From positions 6,143,985-6,207,984 of the forward strand of contig JAKSZU010000011.1 of assembly GCA_026018925.1 (NCBI GenBank): 64,000 nt of DNA. The letters run 5' to 3'. The notes beneath the pieces were generated by a model. The model was not told the DNA's origin. It saw only the letters and a program-made list of their open reading frames with translations, and searched no databases. The DNA is from Tupaia tana (Eukaryota; Chordata; Mammalia; Scandentia; Tupaiidae). A program made the position numbers and the translations under genes. Positions 1-12,136 of the stretch are shown here, piece by piece (position 1 is the stretch's first letter; each line of letters begins with the position of its first letter).

Positions 1-29
1 TGCTGTTACACTGTAGCAAAGTAACAGTA

Positions 30-122
30 ATAAATGAGTAATAAATATATCTGTGTAGTTTAAGTCATTGGCATTTTTGGTTTGTTACCGCAGCCTAACC
101 TAGCTAACCCTGACTGATACAT
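30..122 (+). mobile_element. MLT1-type LTR 3' end, old fossil
   Basis: GTTTAAGTCATTGGC, then TTTGTTACCGCAGCCTAACC and a terminal CTGACTGATACA, resembles the 3' end of older MLT1 LTRs. It is short and diverged, and the left part may extend off the window. Confidence 0.45.
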
Positions 123-1999
123 ACCAACCAGAAGAAATAGCCGATTGTAAAGACTAGGTGGAAAATGGTCATTTTCTGCTGTGAAATTTAGACTCCTACT
201 TCTACTTTTCCAGAATGAAGGCAATAGTGCTGGTTAAACAAATGAGCAGTTGCCTATTCTGTCCCTAGAAATCACAAGCTAACACTAAATCTTTAGCACT
301 TATTTAAGAAATAGGACAAGGCAAGGCCCTCCAGACAGAGCAGCCAGCCTGGGGACAGGTGTTTCCAAGTTTATGAGAGCCCAAACAACCCAAAGTACTT
401 TAATGTCAAAACTGTCAAAGGTCTAGAGCTGGAATGACAGACTCAGAAACCTACAGGGCAGTTTGGTAAGTAAAGATGTAAGTGAAGATGTGACAGATAT
501 ACATAAAAGTTTATTTAACTCTCCTGGCATATTCTACTTTCATAGAAACATGGTGTGATTGTGAAGATGAATGGTAGCTGAAATTTAGCTTCTGTGTTGG
601 ACAAACAATGGGGAATGTTGGAGGTAGAAAGAGCAGGTCTAGGATAAATTGAAGCACATGTCCCAGACTCAAAGGAAGAACCTCTGTTTTGCTCTAACCC
701 ATGATTACCATGCAGGGATGAGCTCCTGTGTACCTTGTCCCTGTGCCTTGCTGAAGGGGTTATTTCAACCTTAATAAGACTCAGGAGGCTCTGACCTGGG
801 GAGAGGAGAGAGGGCAAGGTTGAAACAACTCTGTGTTATCTCCAGAAGCTTATTGTACTAAGCAATTTAATAATTAAATAACCATGGGGGTAGGTTTAGG
901 TTTATTATATAATATTTTAAATTATAGCATTGATGGCCATTGAAGCCCTGAAATGTGAGAAAGTACCAGTTGGGACAGGTAACATGGTGTCATTTTAATC
1001 TACTGTGCTAGTTTACAGTCTGGTAGAAAATGGGTGATTCAATCACTTAGGGGGAACTAAGAGCTACAAAAAAACTTTAAAATTTTATGGCTGTTAGAAA
1101 TATGATCTAGCCCATAGTGCAAAACACATACATTCATGTTCACACAAGTAGTATTATGGTGTACTTTAATTCTATCTATAAAAAAATAAAAGAAGCTTGA
1201 AACTCTCTAGTACTAAATTAGAGATGGAGAAAGGGCAATAGGAGAGAGAAGCACCATGGGCTGAAACCGTGGGCTACACAGTAGGTGAAAGACTTTGCCC
1301 AAATCCCAAACTGATCATTTTGAGGGACTTGGTGGCCCATGTCCATGTAATTCTTTGCCTTTGCATGATCTTAAAGGAGGCTGCATGGTGAGAGTGTCAT
1401 GAGAAAAATGAAGTATCATAGAGTAAACATTTGAATGAAGTATCATAGAGTAAACATTTGAACACTAGACTCAGTAAAACACCGTGACTCAGTAGAAAGA
1501 TCAAAACACTGAAGATTTAAACTAGTCAACAAAATCAATCCAATTTTGGAGAGCTCGGTAAGGCCAGTTATATGACTATTTATTTAATGTTTTTTTGGCT
1601 AGGACATCATAGTTTTTAAAGATTTGAGTTTTAATTTTTTATAGCTAGAATAGAATCAAATGTCATACGTATTGTTTGTTTTTAATGCATTTTTTTAATT
1701 TCAGGAAAAACAGTTTTAGTTTTTGATCAAAATCAAAAAATGTTAAGAAAAATTTGCTTAAGACTTAAAGCCAGGAAAAAGGTTAGGATTCAGTTCATAC
1801 AGTAGGTAGATGAACCTATCAACAGATCAAGAGAAGACAAAAATTCTTAAACCTGGAAAACAAAGCATCAATGAAAATCAGTAATGTTTTAGTCAAAAGA
1901 CATAAAATTCTATGTCACCAGTTCAGCCTCCTGCAATTAATCTCTCGTCTATTGAATTTGCAGTGTTACTGTGGTCTGATCTTTCCATTTAAATTCTGG
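123..1999. other. Intergenic, mostly unassigned
   Basis: AT-rich, with the 27-bp tandem duplication near 1408. No gene recognised; a 100-codon minus frame near 515-817 has no family resemblance. Confidence 0.5.
1408..1461 (+). repeat. 27-bp perfect tandem duplication
   Basis: The unit beginning ATGAAGTATCATAGAG and ending CATTTGA occurs twice, 1408-1434 and 1435-1461, without mismatch. Confidence 0.97.
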
Positions 2000-3640
2000 A
2001 AGTTAACATTCAACCCTGGACTCGTCCCTACTGTTAGACTGGCCATTCTCTTGGTTATTTTTTGTACTTTTATTTCTGTGTGTCCAACTTTAGTTTTCCT
2101 GGTGTAGCACTCCCTTCAGCACTTCTTGGAGAGCTGGCCTGGTGTTGGTAAATTCTTTTGCGTTTTGTTTATCTGAGAATGTTTTTGTCTTTTTTTCCCA
2201 TATGAAGGATAATATTGCCAGGTTTAGTATTCTTGGTTGAAATTGTTTTTCATTTAACACTTTGAATATATTTTCCAATTTTTTTTCCTTGCTTGAATTG
2301 TTTCCTGTGAGAGGTCCAACATTAGGTTGATGGGTTATCCTTTGAAAGTATCTTGATGGTTCTCTCTTGCCAGTTTTAGTATCTTTTCTCTGCCTGTGGT
2401 TTTGGTCAATCTGGCTATGATGTGCCTTGGAGAAGATCTTGGATTGATTCTATGTGGGAGCCTTTGTATTTCTTGGGTCTGGGTATTTGAATACCTCTCT
2501 ACGTTTGGAAAGTTTTCTTCCAGAATTTCATGGAATAGATTATCAATGCCCTTAATAGTTTCTTCACCTTCTGGAATACTGATTATCCAAATATTGGGTG
2601 TTGAATGATATCCAGTATTACTTGTATATTATTCTCATTTTGGGGGGTTATTTTCTCAGTTTTCTTGGTGAATTTTTCTAGGTCAGAGATTCTATCTTCT
2701 ATATCTGAGATTCAATCTTCTTCATGATCTAATCTACTTTTAATACTTTCAAGGGAGGTTTTGATTTCCTATATTACAGCCTTCATCTCTAACAGTTCCA
2801 TTTGATTCTTTTTTATGGTGTGTATTTCCTCTTTCAGATCATGCAAGAACTTCTTCACCTCCTCAAACTCATCTCTTTTCTCCTGTATCTTCTGGAGTTC
2901 ATTGTCTCTCTTCTCTTGCATCTCTGTTAGCTTTGTCCCTATGAATATTTTAAATTCTTTTTTTTTCTTTTTTTGGAGAGGTTTTTGCTATAGGGCGTGT
3001 GTGCTTGCCAGAAAGACAGAGAGAGACAGAGAGATAGAAAGCGAGAAATCACCCCCCAGGGGGGATGGCCACACCCCAATCCCTTCTCCTCCATTCTCCT
3101 CTTGGGATCTTGGGCACGCATGCACACGCGCCCTGCGTGAGTTTAAAGCCACTGGGTCTGTGACGCAAATGGCAGTCGACTATGTGGGAGTCCAGCGCCA
3201 GCCATTACGCTAACTGCTGGTCCCCGAATATTTTAAATTCTTTATCTGACATTTCCACAAGTTCCCTTGTATTATCTGAGGAGGATGAGAAGTTTTTCTT
3301 TTCCCTTAGTGGAGAGATATTTTCTGGGTTTCTCATATTTCTAGTGCCTCTGTGGTGGTTTCTGGTCATCTGATGGATTATACATTTTCTCCTAGTTTTT
3401 GGAGTTAAATCTGAGCATTCAGAGGTAGGCAGGAGGAGATGACCTGTGATCTCTAACAGTACCATTTTTCTCCCTTTGTACAGCAGATTCAATGGAAATT
3501 GAAGATTAATCTGACCCTGTCTAGATCTGGGGGGCAGGAGGGTGAGGTCTGAGCAGAAGGTCTTCAGTGGTCCTAATTCCTGAAAGGGTCACTCAGAATT
3601 CAAATATAGATGAATGGTGGTTGTCTTGTCCTATGGGGGA
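2000..3640 (-). mobile_element. Old L1 (L1M) 5' region, antisense, split by a SINE
   Basis: Phrases such as GTAGCACTCCCTTCAGCAC, GAGCTGGCCTGGTGTTGG, CTATGATGTGCCTTGGAG and CATCTCTAACAGTTCCATTTG are typical of the 5' portion of old mammalian L1 in reverse orientation. The C-rich end near 3510-3600 would be the L1 5' side. The element is interrupted at 2960-3225 by a younger SINE with a 17-bp target duplication. Confidence 0.7.
2960..3225 (-). mobile_element. Long tRNA-SINE, antisense
   Basis: Full length, with the T-run side at the left and head GGGGACCAGCAG at the right. A perfect 17-bp target duplication, GAATATTTTAAATTCTT, lies at 2943-2959 and 3226-3242. Confidence 0.92.
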
Positions 3641-3763
3641 GGGGTAAAAGGTAAGAATTAGCTAGATAAAAGCGTCAGAGAACTAAGAAGTTTAAACATT
3701 TATAAATAAAATAGAGATGAAGAGAGACAGAGAGAATAAAGAGGGGTGTCCTAACCTGGCTAG

Positions 3764-4008
3764 AGAGTTTTTTTGCTATAGAGTGTGTGTGCTTGCCAGA
3801 AGAGAGAGAGACAGAGAGACAAAAAGTGAGAAATCACGCCACAAGGGGCATGACCACACCACAATCCTTTCTCCATTCTCATATTGGGATCTTGTGCACG
3901 CATGTACATGCTCCTGATGTGAGTTTTAAGCTGCGGGGTCTGGGACTTGAACCACAGTCGACTACCTAGGAGTCTAGTGATGTAATCATCATGCCATCTG
4001 CTGGTCCC
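3764..4008 (-). mobile_element. Long tRNA-SINE, antisense, diverged
   Basis: GCTATAGAGTGTGTGTGCTTGCC through CATCTGCTGGTCCC. It is older than its neighbour, with many mutated CpGs. Confidence 0.85.
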
Positions 4009-4247
4009 TGTATTTTATATTTTAATATAATTTAACATTATATGATAACACAGAAATACATTATCCTTTTATAATGATGCAGCTGAATTCTACTTTGACC
4101 TCCAACCCCAGTCCCAGCTTCCCTCTCTTCAGGTGTGAATACTGTTATCAAGTTGGTGAGACATTCTCATCTTGGTTAGGCTTTTTGAAAGCCATGGCTG
4201 TGTCTTTCAAAGCAGAATTCACAGGACAGCTATTAAAAAACAAAACA

Positions 4248-4495
4248 GGACCAGCTCTGAGGTCCAGCAGTCATGCTCTCTTCAAGAGAAATTGGATCCC
4301 ACATGGTGATTGCAGTTCAAATCCTCAGTCAAGTCAGCCTGACTGGGCACGTACGAGAGAGCCCAAGACCAATGGGCTGGAGGACTGGAAGGAGAGGCTT
4401 GCAGGGGGACTAGACCCTGTAAAGAATGCTCACCTCTCCTCTCTCACAGGCATTTGCACACACTCTGCCATACATAAAGAAAAAAATAATCTCTA
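4248..4495 (+). mobile_element. Old tRNA-SINE (third architecture), sense
   Basis: A GGACCAGCTCTGAGGTCCAG head, GGATCCCACATGG, GATTGCAGTTCAAATCC (a B-box relic) and an A-rich tail. AACAGGAC recurs at both ends. Confidence 0.65.
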
Positions 4496-5369
4496 AAAAC
4501 AGGACTTTGAGGACTATGCTAATATAGTATTTTATGTCATCAATAAAAATATCTAAATAAATAATAGACAAATAAAATCCAGTGACAAGTGAGAATACAC
4601 TGAGACCCAATGGGAATGGCAAAATTGTCCAATAATAAGTGATCTTGACCTCGGCCTCAGTCTGTCTCCCTGTGCACTAACTGGGCGAATTCCTGGCAGA
4701 GAGTAGAGCCAGGTATCCTGAAAATTGAGGGGCTGGGGAGTCATCTGATGAAACCTTCTGGTTGGGATAGCTATAGTCTCTTACACATTTCCTCTTGATC
4801 TTCTTTTCTCTGAATTATTAAATATATCTCCCAGTTTCCTTTGCCTTTTCAGTTAAAGGCTTAGTGTCTGAACAATCTAAGCTATACATCTGAAAACCAC
4901 CACTTCCCATTTGAAGCCTCAAAATGTATTTTGGAATTGCCTCAATCAAGGAGACTTTACATTTTTGTGGAAAAATGGAATCAAAGGCTGAGCATAGTTT
5001 TTTTCATAATACACATTTTCTATGAACTTTTAAAAGATCCCTCATCTCTTTGGCTTAATATGAATGGCTTCTGCACAAGGTGCAGAAGCTACTTTTCCAT
5101 GGTAACTTTTCCTTCCTTCCTTCCTAATGTGCAATGAGCTCAGATAATTAAGATGCAGGTTTTTAGCTATTTGTCTGAATCCTCAGTAATCTAATTCCAC
5201 GGGCGCTCTGGCATCCATCCCAGGACACTTGGCTGTCTCCTCCACTTAGTGCAGCCATGTTTCTGTTGTCCATGGAGCTTCTGTTCCAGGCATTTCCCAT
5301 AAATAATACTATTTATGGCATTATTGGCAGCCACACCACCCTCCTTGTGGTGTTTCATCTATCAATAGT

Positions 5370-5462
5370 GTCCAGCAGTACTTTGCACTGTGATGAGAAT
5401 GTCTATATCATCTTTGTCTGAATCAGTAGGCACCAGCCACACGTGGCTATTGAACACTGAGC
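5370..5462 (+). mobile_element. MER3-like hAT-Charlie relic
   Basis: CACTGTGATGAGAATGTCTATATC and GCACCAGCCACACGTGGCTATTGAACACT fit the internal part of MER3. Confidence 0.5.
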
Positions 5463-5632
5463 AGTGACTCCCATGAAAATACAGGGCACAGCAAGTCATG
5501 CCATCGTTCAATGTCGTGAATCTAGAGGAGGCCACATCCAGAGAAAAGCCTAGATCTTCTGGTTCTGTATACTGTGAGTGGATGTTCTCATACGACTATT
5601 AGTTGCCAAGTTTTATAGAACACCTACAAAAC

Positions 5633-5660
5633 TAATAGGTATTTTGTAATAGGTATTTTG
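5633..5660 (+). repeat. 14-bp perfect tandem duplication
   Basis: TAATAGGTATTTTG twice in a row. Confidence 0.95.
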
Positions 5661-5984
5661 GGGGATGCAAAGAAGTCAAGTAGCTCCTCTGGGTCAAAAG
5701 GGGCAAATGATAAGGAAAGAAGCCACTGTGCTGATGTTCAAGAGCAAAGACGACAGAAAGAAGGGCCTCTGTCTTTACACCATGAGCTCTGAGGAAGGCA
5801 GGGATGGCCCTTTGTCCACCGTCTGGAGAGCAGAGGTGTGACCACTACTGTCGAACAACAGGGGTCCTGCCTCTGTGGTAGACAAGCAAGGCTCTTGGCC
5901 ACTGGAGATCCTTTAGCATGTGACACGCACAGGCGACGTGTGGTAAATCCCACTAAGGTCATCCCAAGGTCTTTGGGCTTTGGT

Positions 5985-6062
5985 GAGAGTGAGGCTAAGT
6001 AACTTGCCCAAGTAGCACAGCTACTAAGAGCTAAAGTCCAGATTAACCTCCAAATCCTGTTG
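5985..6062 (+). mobile_element. MIR fragment, sense
   Basis: GAGGCTAAGTAACTTGCCCAAG, CACAGCTACTAAGAGC is the MIR core and 3' part. Confidence 0.7.
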
Positions 6063-6519
6063 AGTCAAGTATTAATTAGGGTTGTAGTGGGGACAGATTC
6101 TGCAGTCTGTGCACTGATCTGGCAGACTTGGATGTTGGGTAAAAATTTTGGATTTCATCTAGTTGGCAACAAGGAGCCAGAGAGGCTTTTAGTAAAGTCT
6201 CCCTGGAAGCTCCTTAGGAGACAGGAAAAATACACTAGCAGTGGTGTTAGAGTGGAAAGAAAGGAAAGTGTCAAGAGAAACCATGTGGTAAGGTTTTATC
6301 ACTTCCTCTCACACCCAGAAGTCTCAACTGTGCTGGAGACAATGGTGACATTGGAATGTCAAGGACAGGAACTGTTCTGGGAGTCTACAGGAAGACAAGG
6401 AGTTCTTTATAGACTGGCAAGATGTTGACTGACAATAGACTGAGCTGTGAAAACATTCAGCTGGTGCTGAATAAACATATGAACACATGTCACATGAACT
6501 AGACCACCTCATGCTCTTG

Positions 6520-6585
6520 GGAGAGACTGAGGTTTAGTAACTTTGGCAAGGCCACCTAGTCAAATGTGGAAGAGATATGTGTATA
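6520..6585 (+). mobile_element. MIR fragment, sense
   Basis: GAGACTGAGGTTTAGTAAC and GGCAAGGCCACCTAGTC resemble the MIR core. Confidence 0.5.
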
Positions 6586-6790
6586 GAAAGCACACACCCA
6601 GGAAAAGCAAGGGGGCAGGAAGGTAAAGTTGCCGCCAGAAAAGTCAGTGGAGCTCCAGCATATGTAGTAGAGAGGGGGTACAGAGTTGAGTGATCAGTTA
6701 TATAGGGGGTTGCAGAAGGGTGAAGATCAGAAATAGACCTGAAGGACATAGGAGGTCATGAATAACTGTAATGAATTCTCTCTCTTTTAA

Positions 6791-7031
6791 AAATTTTTTT
6801 AGAAAAATGTTTGCTATAAGGCATGTGCACTTGCTGGAAAGGCAGAGAAAGTGAGAAATCACCCCCTAGGGGGATGGCCATGCTACAGTCCCTCTCCTCC
6901 ATTCTCCTCTTGGGATTTGGGGCATGCATGCACACTTGCCCAGGATGTTTCAAACTGCCAGGTCTGGGACTCAAACCACAGTCAGCTACGTGGGAGTCCA
7001 GCATCTTAACCACCACACCATCTGATGGCCC
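6791..7031 (-). mobile_element. Long tRNA-SINE, antisense
   Basis: TTTGCTATAAGGCATGTGCAC through CACCATCTGATGGCCC, moderately diverged. Confidence 0.85.
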
Positions 7032-7190
7032 AAATAATTCTTTTTTGGTAGCACAGAAGAATTTAAAGGAAAGAGGAATATATTCCATAGGCAATAGAAG
7101 TTGACTGACAATGAGAAGAAGAAGAAAAAGAAAACAAACAAAAAACCATAATGAAGTGAATGCATTTCTTCAACATAGGAAAAATTTCTT

Positions 7191-7434
7191 TTTTTCTTTT
7201 TTCATTTTTTTTTTTTGGAGAGGTTTTTGCTATAGGGCACACGTGCTCGTGCGAAATCGCTCCCCAGGGGGGATGGCCATGGCACAATTCCTTCTCCTCC
7301 ATTCTCTTCTTGGGATCTTGGGCAGGCACGCACACATGCCCGGCATGAATTTAAGCCACCAGGTCTGGGACTCAAACCGTGATCGACTACATGGGAATCC
7401 AGCGACATAGCCATTACGCTAACTGCTGGTCCCT
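7191..7434 (-). mobile_element. Long tRNA-SINE, antisense, internally deleted
   Basis: The GACAGAGAGAGACAGAGAG segment is missing: the sequence jumps from GTGCTCGTG to GCGAAATCGC. The target duplication CATAGG-AAAAATTTCTT recurs at 7174-7190 and 7435-7452 with small differences. Confidence 0.88.
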
Positions 7435-7674
7435 ACACAGGGAAAATTTCTTCATGTTTATAATAGGCATTGAATAAATGAGAAATTAAATATATTGGAA
7501 GAATCATACTGCATGTATTATTTTCTAGTGATAAATGAAATACTTAATGACAATTTTAAAGTTATTTTTAAAGTAACTTAAAAAAAGTGCTTTACAATTT
7601 TTTTCTGCCATTCTTCTTTTATTATTCTCAAAGCAATATTTTTAAATGAAGTAATCAATAGGGGCTAGGCCGGC

Positions 7675-7990
7675 AGATCAATAAAACAGAAAATCCAAAA
7701 ATAGGCCTATACATATATAGGTGGATCCAATGAAATTGGCAGTTCATTATAGTCAGAGAAAAGATGGAGTATTCAATCATTCACTATTTGGAAAAGAAAA
7801 AGAAATTTACATTGTTAGTTCATGTGATATGCCAAATTCCAGATGATCACAGATTGGGAAAAAAATGACAGTACTAAAAGAAAATGTAGACAAATTTAAT
7901 AATTTTTAAAATGTATCAAAAGCACAAAACCCTAACTCACAGTCAGAGGCCACTGAGACAGAAGCAAATTCTAGGTGGATATAAGAAAGC
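7675..7990 (+). mobile_element. L1 ORF2 fragment, sense
   Basis: CAATAAAACAGAAAATCC, AATAGGCCTATACATATATA and the downstream TGATCACAGATTGGGAAAAA region match the L1 ORF2 C-terminal third at low identity. The right boundary is unclear. Confidence 0.55.
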
Positions 7991-8976
7991 ATCTGACAAA
8001 GTTCTAAATAGCTTGTGATGAGAAACCCTTCTATCCTCTGCATCCATTTATACATCTGGAGGTATAATTAAGAGTGTATTAAACTCAATCTGGAAGATAA
8101 CAGTGAATAGTTCCTTATACATTTTATAGTTGAATTGAGCTTTGCAATTTTTCAAATTCTATGGCATTATTTGGTTACAGTTTCAAAGTATTGTCTACCT
8201 AACATATCATGTACCTTTTCCTTTAGTAATTGAAGAAAATCATCAAATATGGGGGTGGAGTCAAATTTGTAGTCCTTAAATCTTTTGTACCCTGCATCCC
8301 TCACTTTAAGACTCCTCATAAATTGCTCAATGTATAGCTAAGATATTTGACATGCCACATGGACAAATCACTTGACATTATTTAAATGGCCTTAATTGAT
8401 ATTATCAGTGCCATATAGTGATTTCTTTTTAAATCAACTCATTCATAATTTCAAACACTATACTCACTTTAGTGTCTTTTATCCAATACAGTCTTGTGTG
8501 GAAAACAGACTCTTGTACTCGCTGCCAATACCTTCACATGAATGGTCTTAAAAGGCATACTAAATGGATACCACTTGACCTTTATTTCCAATTTTAGTTT
8601 CCTACTCCTTTTCTCAGTGCCTACTTAGCTGATTTCCACATACCCTGATTCCAACACACATTTTCCAGTCCTCCTTATGACTCGCACAATAATTGTTAGC
8701 TCAGATGAACACCTCTTCTCCTGTTACCTTAAATTTCCAAAAGAAAAATGTCACCGGGCACTTTTCCCTTAGATATGTCATTCGCATTCTAAGAATGGGT
8801 ACAAAAGTTAGTTCATCAGCGTTTAATCCAAACATAAACCAAAAGCAAACACAAGCCCTAAACCACTCCCTCCAGACCTTGCTCATTACAGACTACATGA
8901 ATGTATATTATATTCTATTAATACTCTCCTACATTCAACTTCTGTCCAGTGATTAAACAATTCCATCAGTCACTAT
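7991..8976. other. Intergenic, nothing recognised
   Basis: AT-rich DNA with no repeat or gene that I can name. The early part may be a continuation of the L1 fragment. Confidence 0.4.
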
Positions 8977-9330
8977 GTGTCACTGAGGATGGGTTTTGTG
9001 TGCTGCAGTAACAAAAGATCCCTGAATCTTACTCACCAAATTTCCAGTGTAGGTCCGCTCAAGGCTTTGCTATAGATCTGCCTCACTCTGGGACCCAGGC
9101 TGATAGAGCAGCCACTATTGGAACAGAGTCAAGTGGTGGTGGCAGAGGGAGAGAAAGAGCATGATAAATTACACACTAGCTCTTCAAGCTGTTTTTCCAC
9201 CTTCATTTCCTGATGAAAGTATGTCATACAGCTATTCCTAACTTCACGGGCAGTAGAGATATGCAATTCTATCATGAGCACAGACGGCAAGGAACTGTGA
9301 CTAGATAGTGAACATTGTAAATTATTCCCA
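8977..9330 (-). mobile_element. Old LTR-like repeat, antisense (MLT1/MaLR type)
   Basis: TGTGCTGCAGTAACAAAAGA followed by CTCACTCTGGGACCCAGGCTG and then GAGCAGCCACTATTGGAAC is a phrase set of a common mammalian repeat that I associate with antisense MaLR LTRs. The family name is uncertain. It is an old broken fossil. Confidence 0.4.
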
Positions 9331-9598
9331 CATTCTTATTCTATTTCCTTTCTGCGTATAAATGTGTCTAAAACTATGAAACTGTTTTTATAAATCAGAG
9401 GAATATTTTCATCCAAACCTATTTACACTTTGGAGAAGGCTTTGGATGTTGGCTGTGTGTTTTAAACTTTTTAGATACAGATACTCAATTTCAAACTGGA
9501 AAAGCAATATCTTGTGCTTATTCTAAGATAAGAAAGAGAAATCCAATGGATTTATTTAAAAGGTCAATGTTTGAAAACGATGCAAAACCTTTTTTATT

Positions 9599-9663
9599 TT
9601 TAATTTTGCTATATGGCATGTGTGCTCACCAGAGAGAGAGAGAGAATGAGAGAGAGAGAAATC
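9599..9663 (-). mobile_element. Long tRNA-SINE, left part of a split copy
   Basis: TTGCTATATGGCATGTGTGCTC then a GA-rich run and GAGAAATCC. It stops where the normal SINE continues. The other half is at 9945-10072. Confidence 0.7.
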
Positions 9664-9944
9664 CAATTGACAGGATGTTCTCATGTAGTAACTTTTACTT
9701 GTAAAACGATTTCATTTATAAAACTATTGTTCTTCACTATCACATCTGCTTTTAGCTGTTTAAACTTTATTGTGATGATTTCTTCCAACATTTTAGCAAA
9801 GGAAACTTGCTTCATCTTGGATAGAAACTCTTGAATCATTTTGTCACTTTACTCTCTTTCAAGATAACACTTCTTTGCTGCTGGTTCTGTATTATCATAT
9901 CCTTGTGATTCTCTAATATTCTAAAACTCCTCAAGTGCCAAGGC

Positions 9945-10072
9945 TTTTCCTCTTGGGAATTTGGGCATGCATGCACATGACATGTTTTTCAAGCCACTAG
10001 GCCCGAGACTCAAGCCATGCAGTTGGCCATGTGGGATCCAGCTGCCATAGCCACCATGTCACCAATTGGCTC
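9945..10072 (-). mobile_element. Long tRNA-SINE, right part of the split copy
   Basis: It resumes with CCTCTTGGGAATTTGGGCATGC and ends in the SINE head at CACCAATTGGCTC. About 280 bp separate it from the left part. Confidence 0.7.
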
Positions 10073-10162
10073 AAATCATTCAAAATCTTTACATTTGTCT
10101 TTAAAATTTTCAAATTACTGCAGAGTAGAAGTAAATTCCTGGTCCAGCAAAATCCAAATTAA

Positions 10163-10268
10163 AAATTAATTGCCTAGCGAGCTGATGGTGTGGTGGTTAA
10201 GTTGTCTAGGTCTCATATGTCTCTCTTTGGCAAATGCATGCATTCTGTAGAAAATAAAAAAAAAAGTT
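10163..10268 (+). mobile_element. tRNA-SINE, sense, strongly reduced
   Basis: GAGCTGATGGTGTGGTGGTTAAG head, then a short body and an A-tail. Confidence 0.5.
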
Positions 10269-10614
10269 ATTGTCAAAATTTCCATTGAACTCTTAAATTG
10301 AGGTTGTTTATAGAAAATATATTTGGCTTTCACTTGTTCTAGCACATGCAGATTTATTGACTATATTTGGACTAGACTGGAGTCCTTTTATTTATATTTG
10401 TGGTGTTATTTTGAGCTGTAGTATTTATGTTACTATTTTCATTACACTCATTCTTTAACAACACTTGATTCTTTAAAAAAAAACAAAATAGTGACAACAA
10501 AATAAAGGTGCTTAAAAAACAGAATAATTTCAAAGAAAATGAAACTGAGTGTTAAATGAATTAAAGTAGACTTTATTGTATAGAATTGATATATTTAATA
10601 GAAAATTATTTTAG

Positions 10615-10880
10615 GGCTTTCTGGTGGTGTTGTGATTAAGGTAGCTGGATTACACATGGTCAACTGTACAGTTTGAGTCCCATACTCAGTGGGCTTGAAA
10701 AACATGCCGGGCACATGAGTTTGTGTGCCCAAAATCTCGAGAGGAGAATGGAGGAGAAAGGATTACAGTGTGGCCCTGCTCTCTAGGTGGTGCTTTCTCA
10801 TTTTTCATCTCTCTCCGTCTCTCTCTCTCTCTGGTGAGCACACATGCCCTATAGCAAACTAAAATAATAATAATTTTAAA
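10615..10880 (+). mobile_element. Long tRNA-SINE, sense, diverged
   Basis: A GGTGGTGTTGTGATTAAGG head, GTTTGAGTCCC B box, and TGCCCTATAGCAAACT tail end. Confidence 0.8.
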
Positions 10881-11170
10881 GTATATCCTATTTTCTACAG
10901 CCATCAACAGGAAATATTTTTGGTGGTACTATGGCTCATATATAAAGAGGCAGCAATTCCATAAGTGGCAAAATAAAAACTAGGTGAATTGGGCTACATA
11001 CAAATTCTGGTCATCAAGGATTGCAATCAACATAGTCAAAAGACAACCCATAGAATGGGAGAAAAATATTTTCAAATTATGTATCTGATAAGAGATTAAT
11101 ATCCAGAATTTAAAAGAACTCCTACAACAACTGAAACCCCACAAATAACCTGATTCAAAAATAGTCAAAT

Positions 11171-11459
11171 GGGACCAGCAGTTGGCATAATGGCTATGTT
11201 GCTGGATTCCCATATAGTCAACCATGGTTCAAGTCCCCGACCTGGTGGCTTAAATTCAGGCCAGGCACATATGCTTGTGTGTCCAGGATCCCTAGAGGAG
11301 AATGGAGAAGAAGGGATTGTGGTGTGGCCATCCTCCCTGGGGGGTGATTTCTCACTTTCTGTCTCTTCATCTGTCTCTGTCTTTCTGGTGAGTGCACATG
11401 CCCTATAGCAAAAACCTCTCCAAAAAAAAAAAAAAAAAAAAGAAAGAAAGAAAAAAAAA
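11171..11459 (+). mobile_element. Long tRNA-SINE, sense, in L1
   Basis: Begins GGGACCAGCAGTTGGC and ends in a 45-base A-rich tail. A TCAAATG-type target duplication of the L1 sequence flanks it. Confidence 0.9.
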
Positions 11460-11947
11460 AAGGTCAAATGATTGGAATAGACATGTCTCCAAAGAAGACA
11501 TGCAAGTGGTCAATAAACACATAAAAAGATATTCAACATCATTGATCATTAAGAAAATGCAAATCAAAATCAAAATAAAATGACTAGTATTAAAAGAAAA
11601 CAGAACGTAACAAATGTTGGCAAGATATGGAGAAAAACAGATACTTTTTACTCTGTTGGAGCAATGTAAAATAGTTAAGCTGCTATGGAAAACAGTATCA
11701 CAGATCCTCAAAAGTTAAAAACAAAATTACTATAAGAGCCCACAATTCGACTTCTGGGTATATACCAAAAAGAATTAAGAACAGAGACTTTAAAATATAT
11801 TTGTATACCTATGTTCATAGCAGTATTATTCATGATGGTCAAGTGTAGAAGAAATCTGGGTATCCACTAATGCACAGATGAATGAACAAAATGTGGCATG
11901 CCCATATAATAAGAGTATTATTGAGCCTTAAAAAAGGAAGAAATGCT

Positions 11948-12136
11948 CGGGGGCCGGCAAGTGGAATAGTGGATAAGGGCGCTGGATTCCCACATGGCCA
12001 ACCACGGTTTGAGTCTCAGACCTGGTGGCTTTCTTTCTCACTTTCCCTCTCTCACTCTCTCTCTCTGTGTCTTTCTGATCAAATTTTAAAAATAAATAAA
12101 ACGAATGAATAAATAAAATTAAATAAGTAATTCTAA
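11948..12136 (+). mobile_element. Short tRNA-SINE, sense, in L1
   Basis: GGGGCCGGCAAGTGG head, GGTTTGAGTCTC B box, GGTGGCTTTCTTTCTCAC body and an AATAAATAAAA tail. A target duplication AAAAAAGGAAGAAATGCT flanks it on both sides. Confidence 0.9.

Larger units (their letters stand above)
4500..6790. other. Intergenic, few recognisable relics
   Basis: Holds MER3-like and MIR relics and the 14-bp tandem duplication. Nothing else could be named. Confidence 0.5.

Noticed and set aside
1-1000. TEKT3 3' end, the expected upstream neighbour
   Set aside because: No tektin-like coding sequence is visible; it must lie farther upstream.
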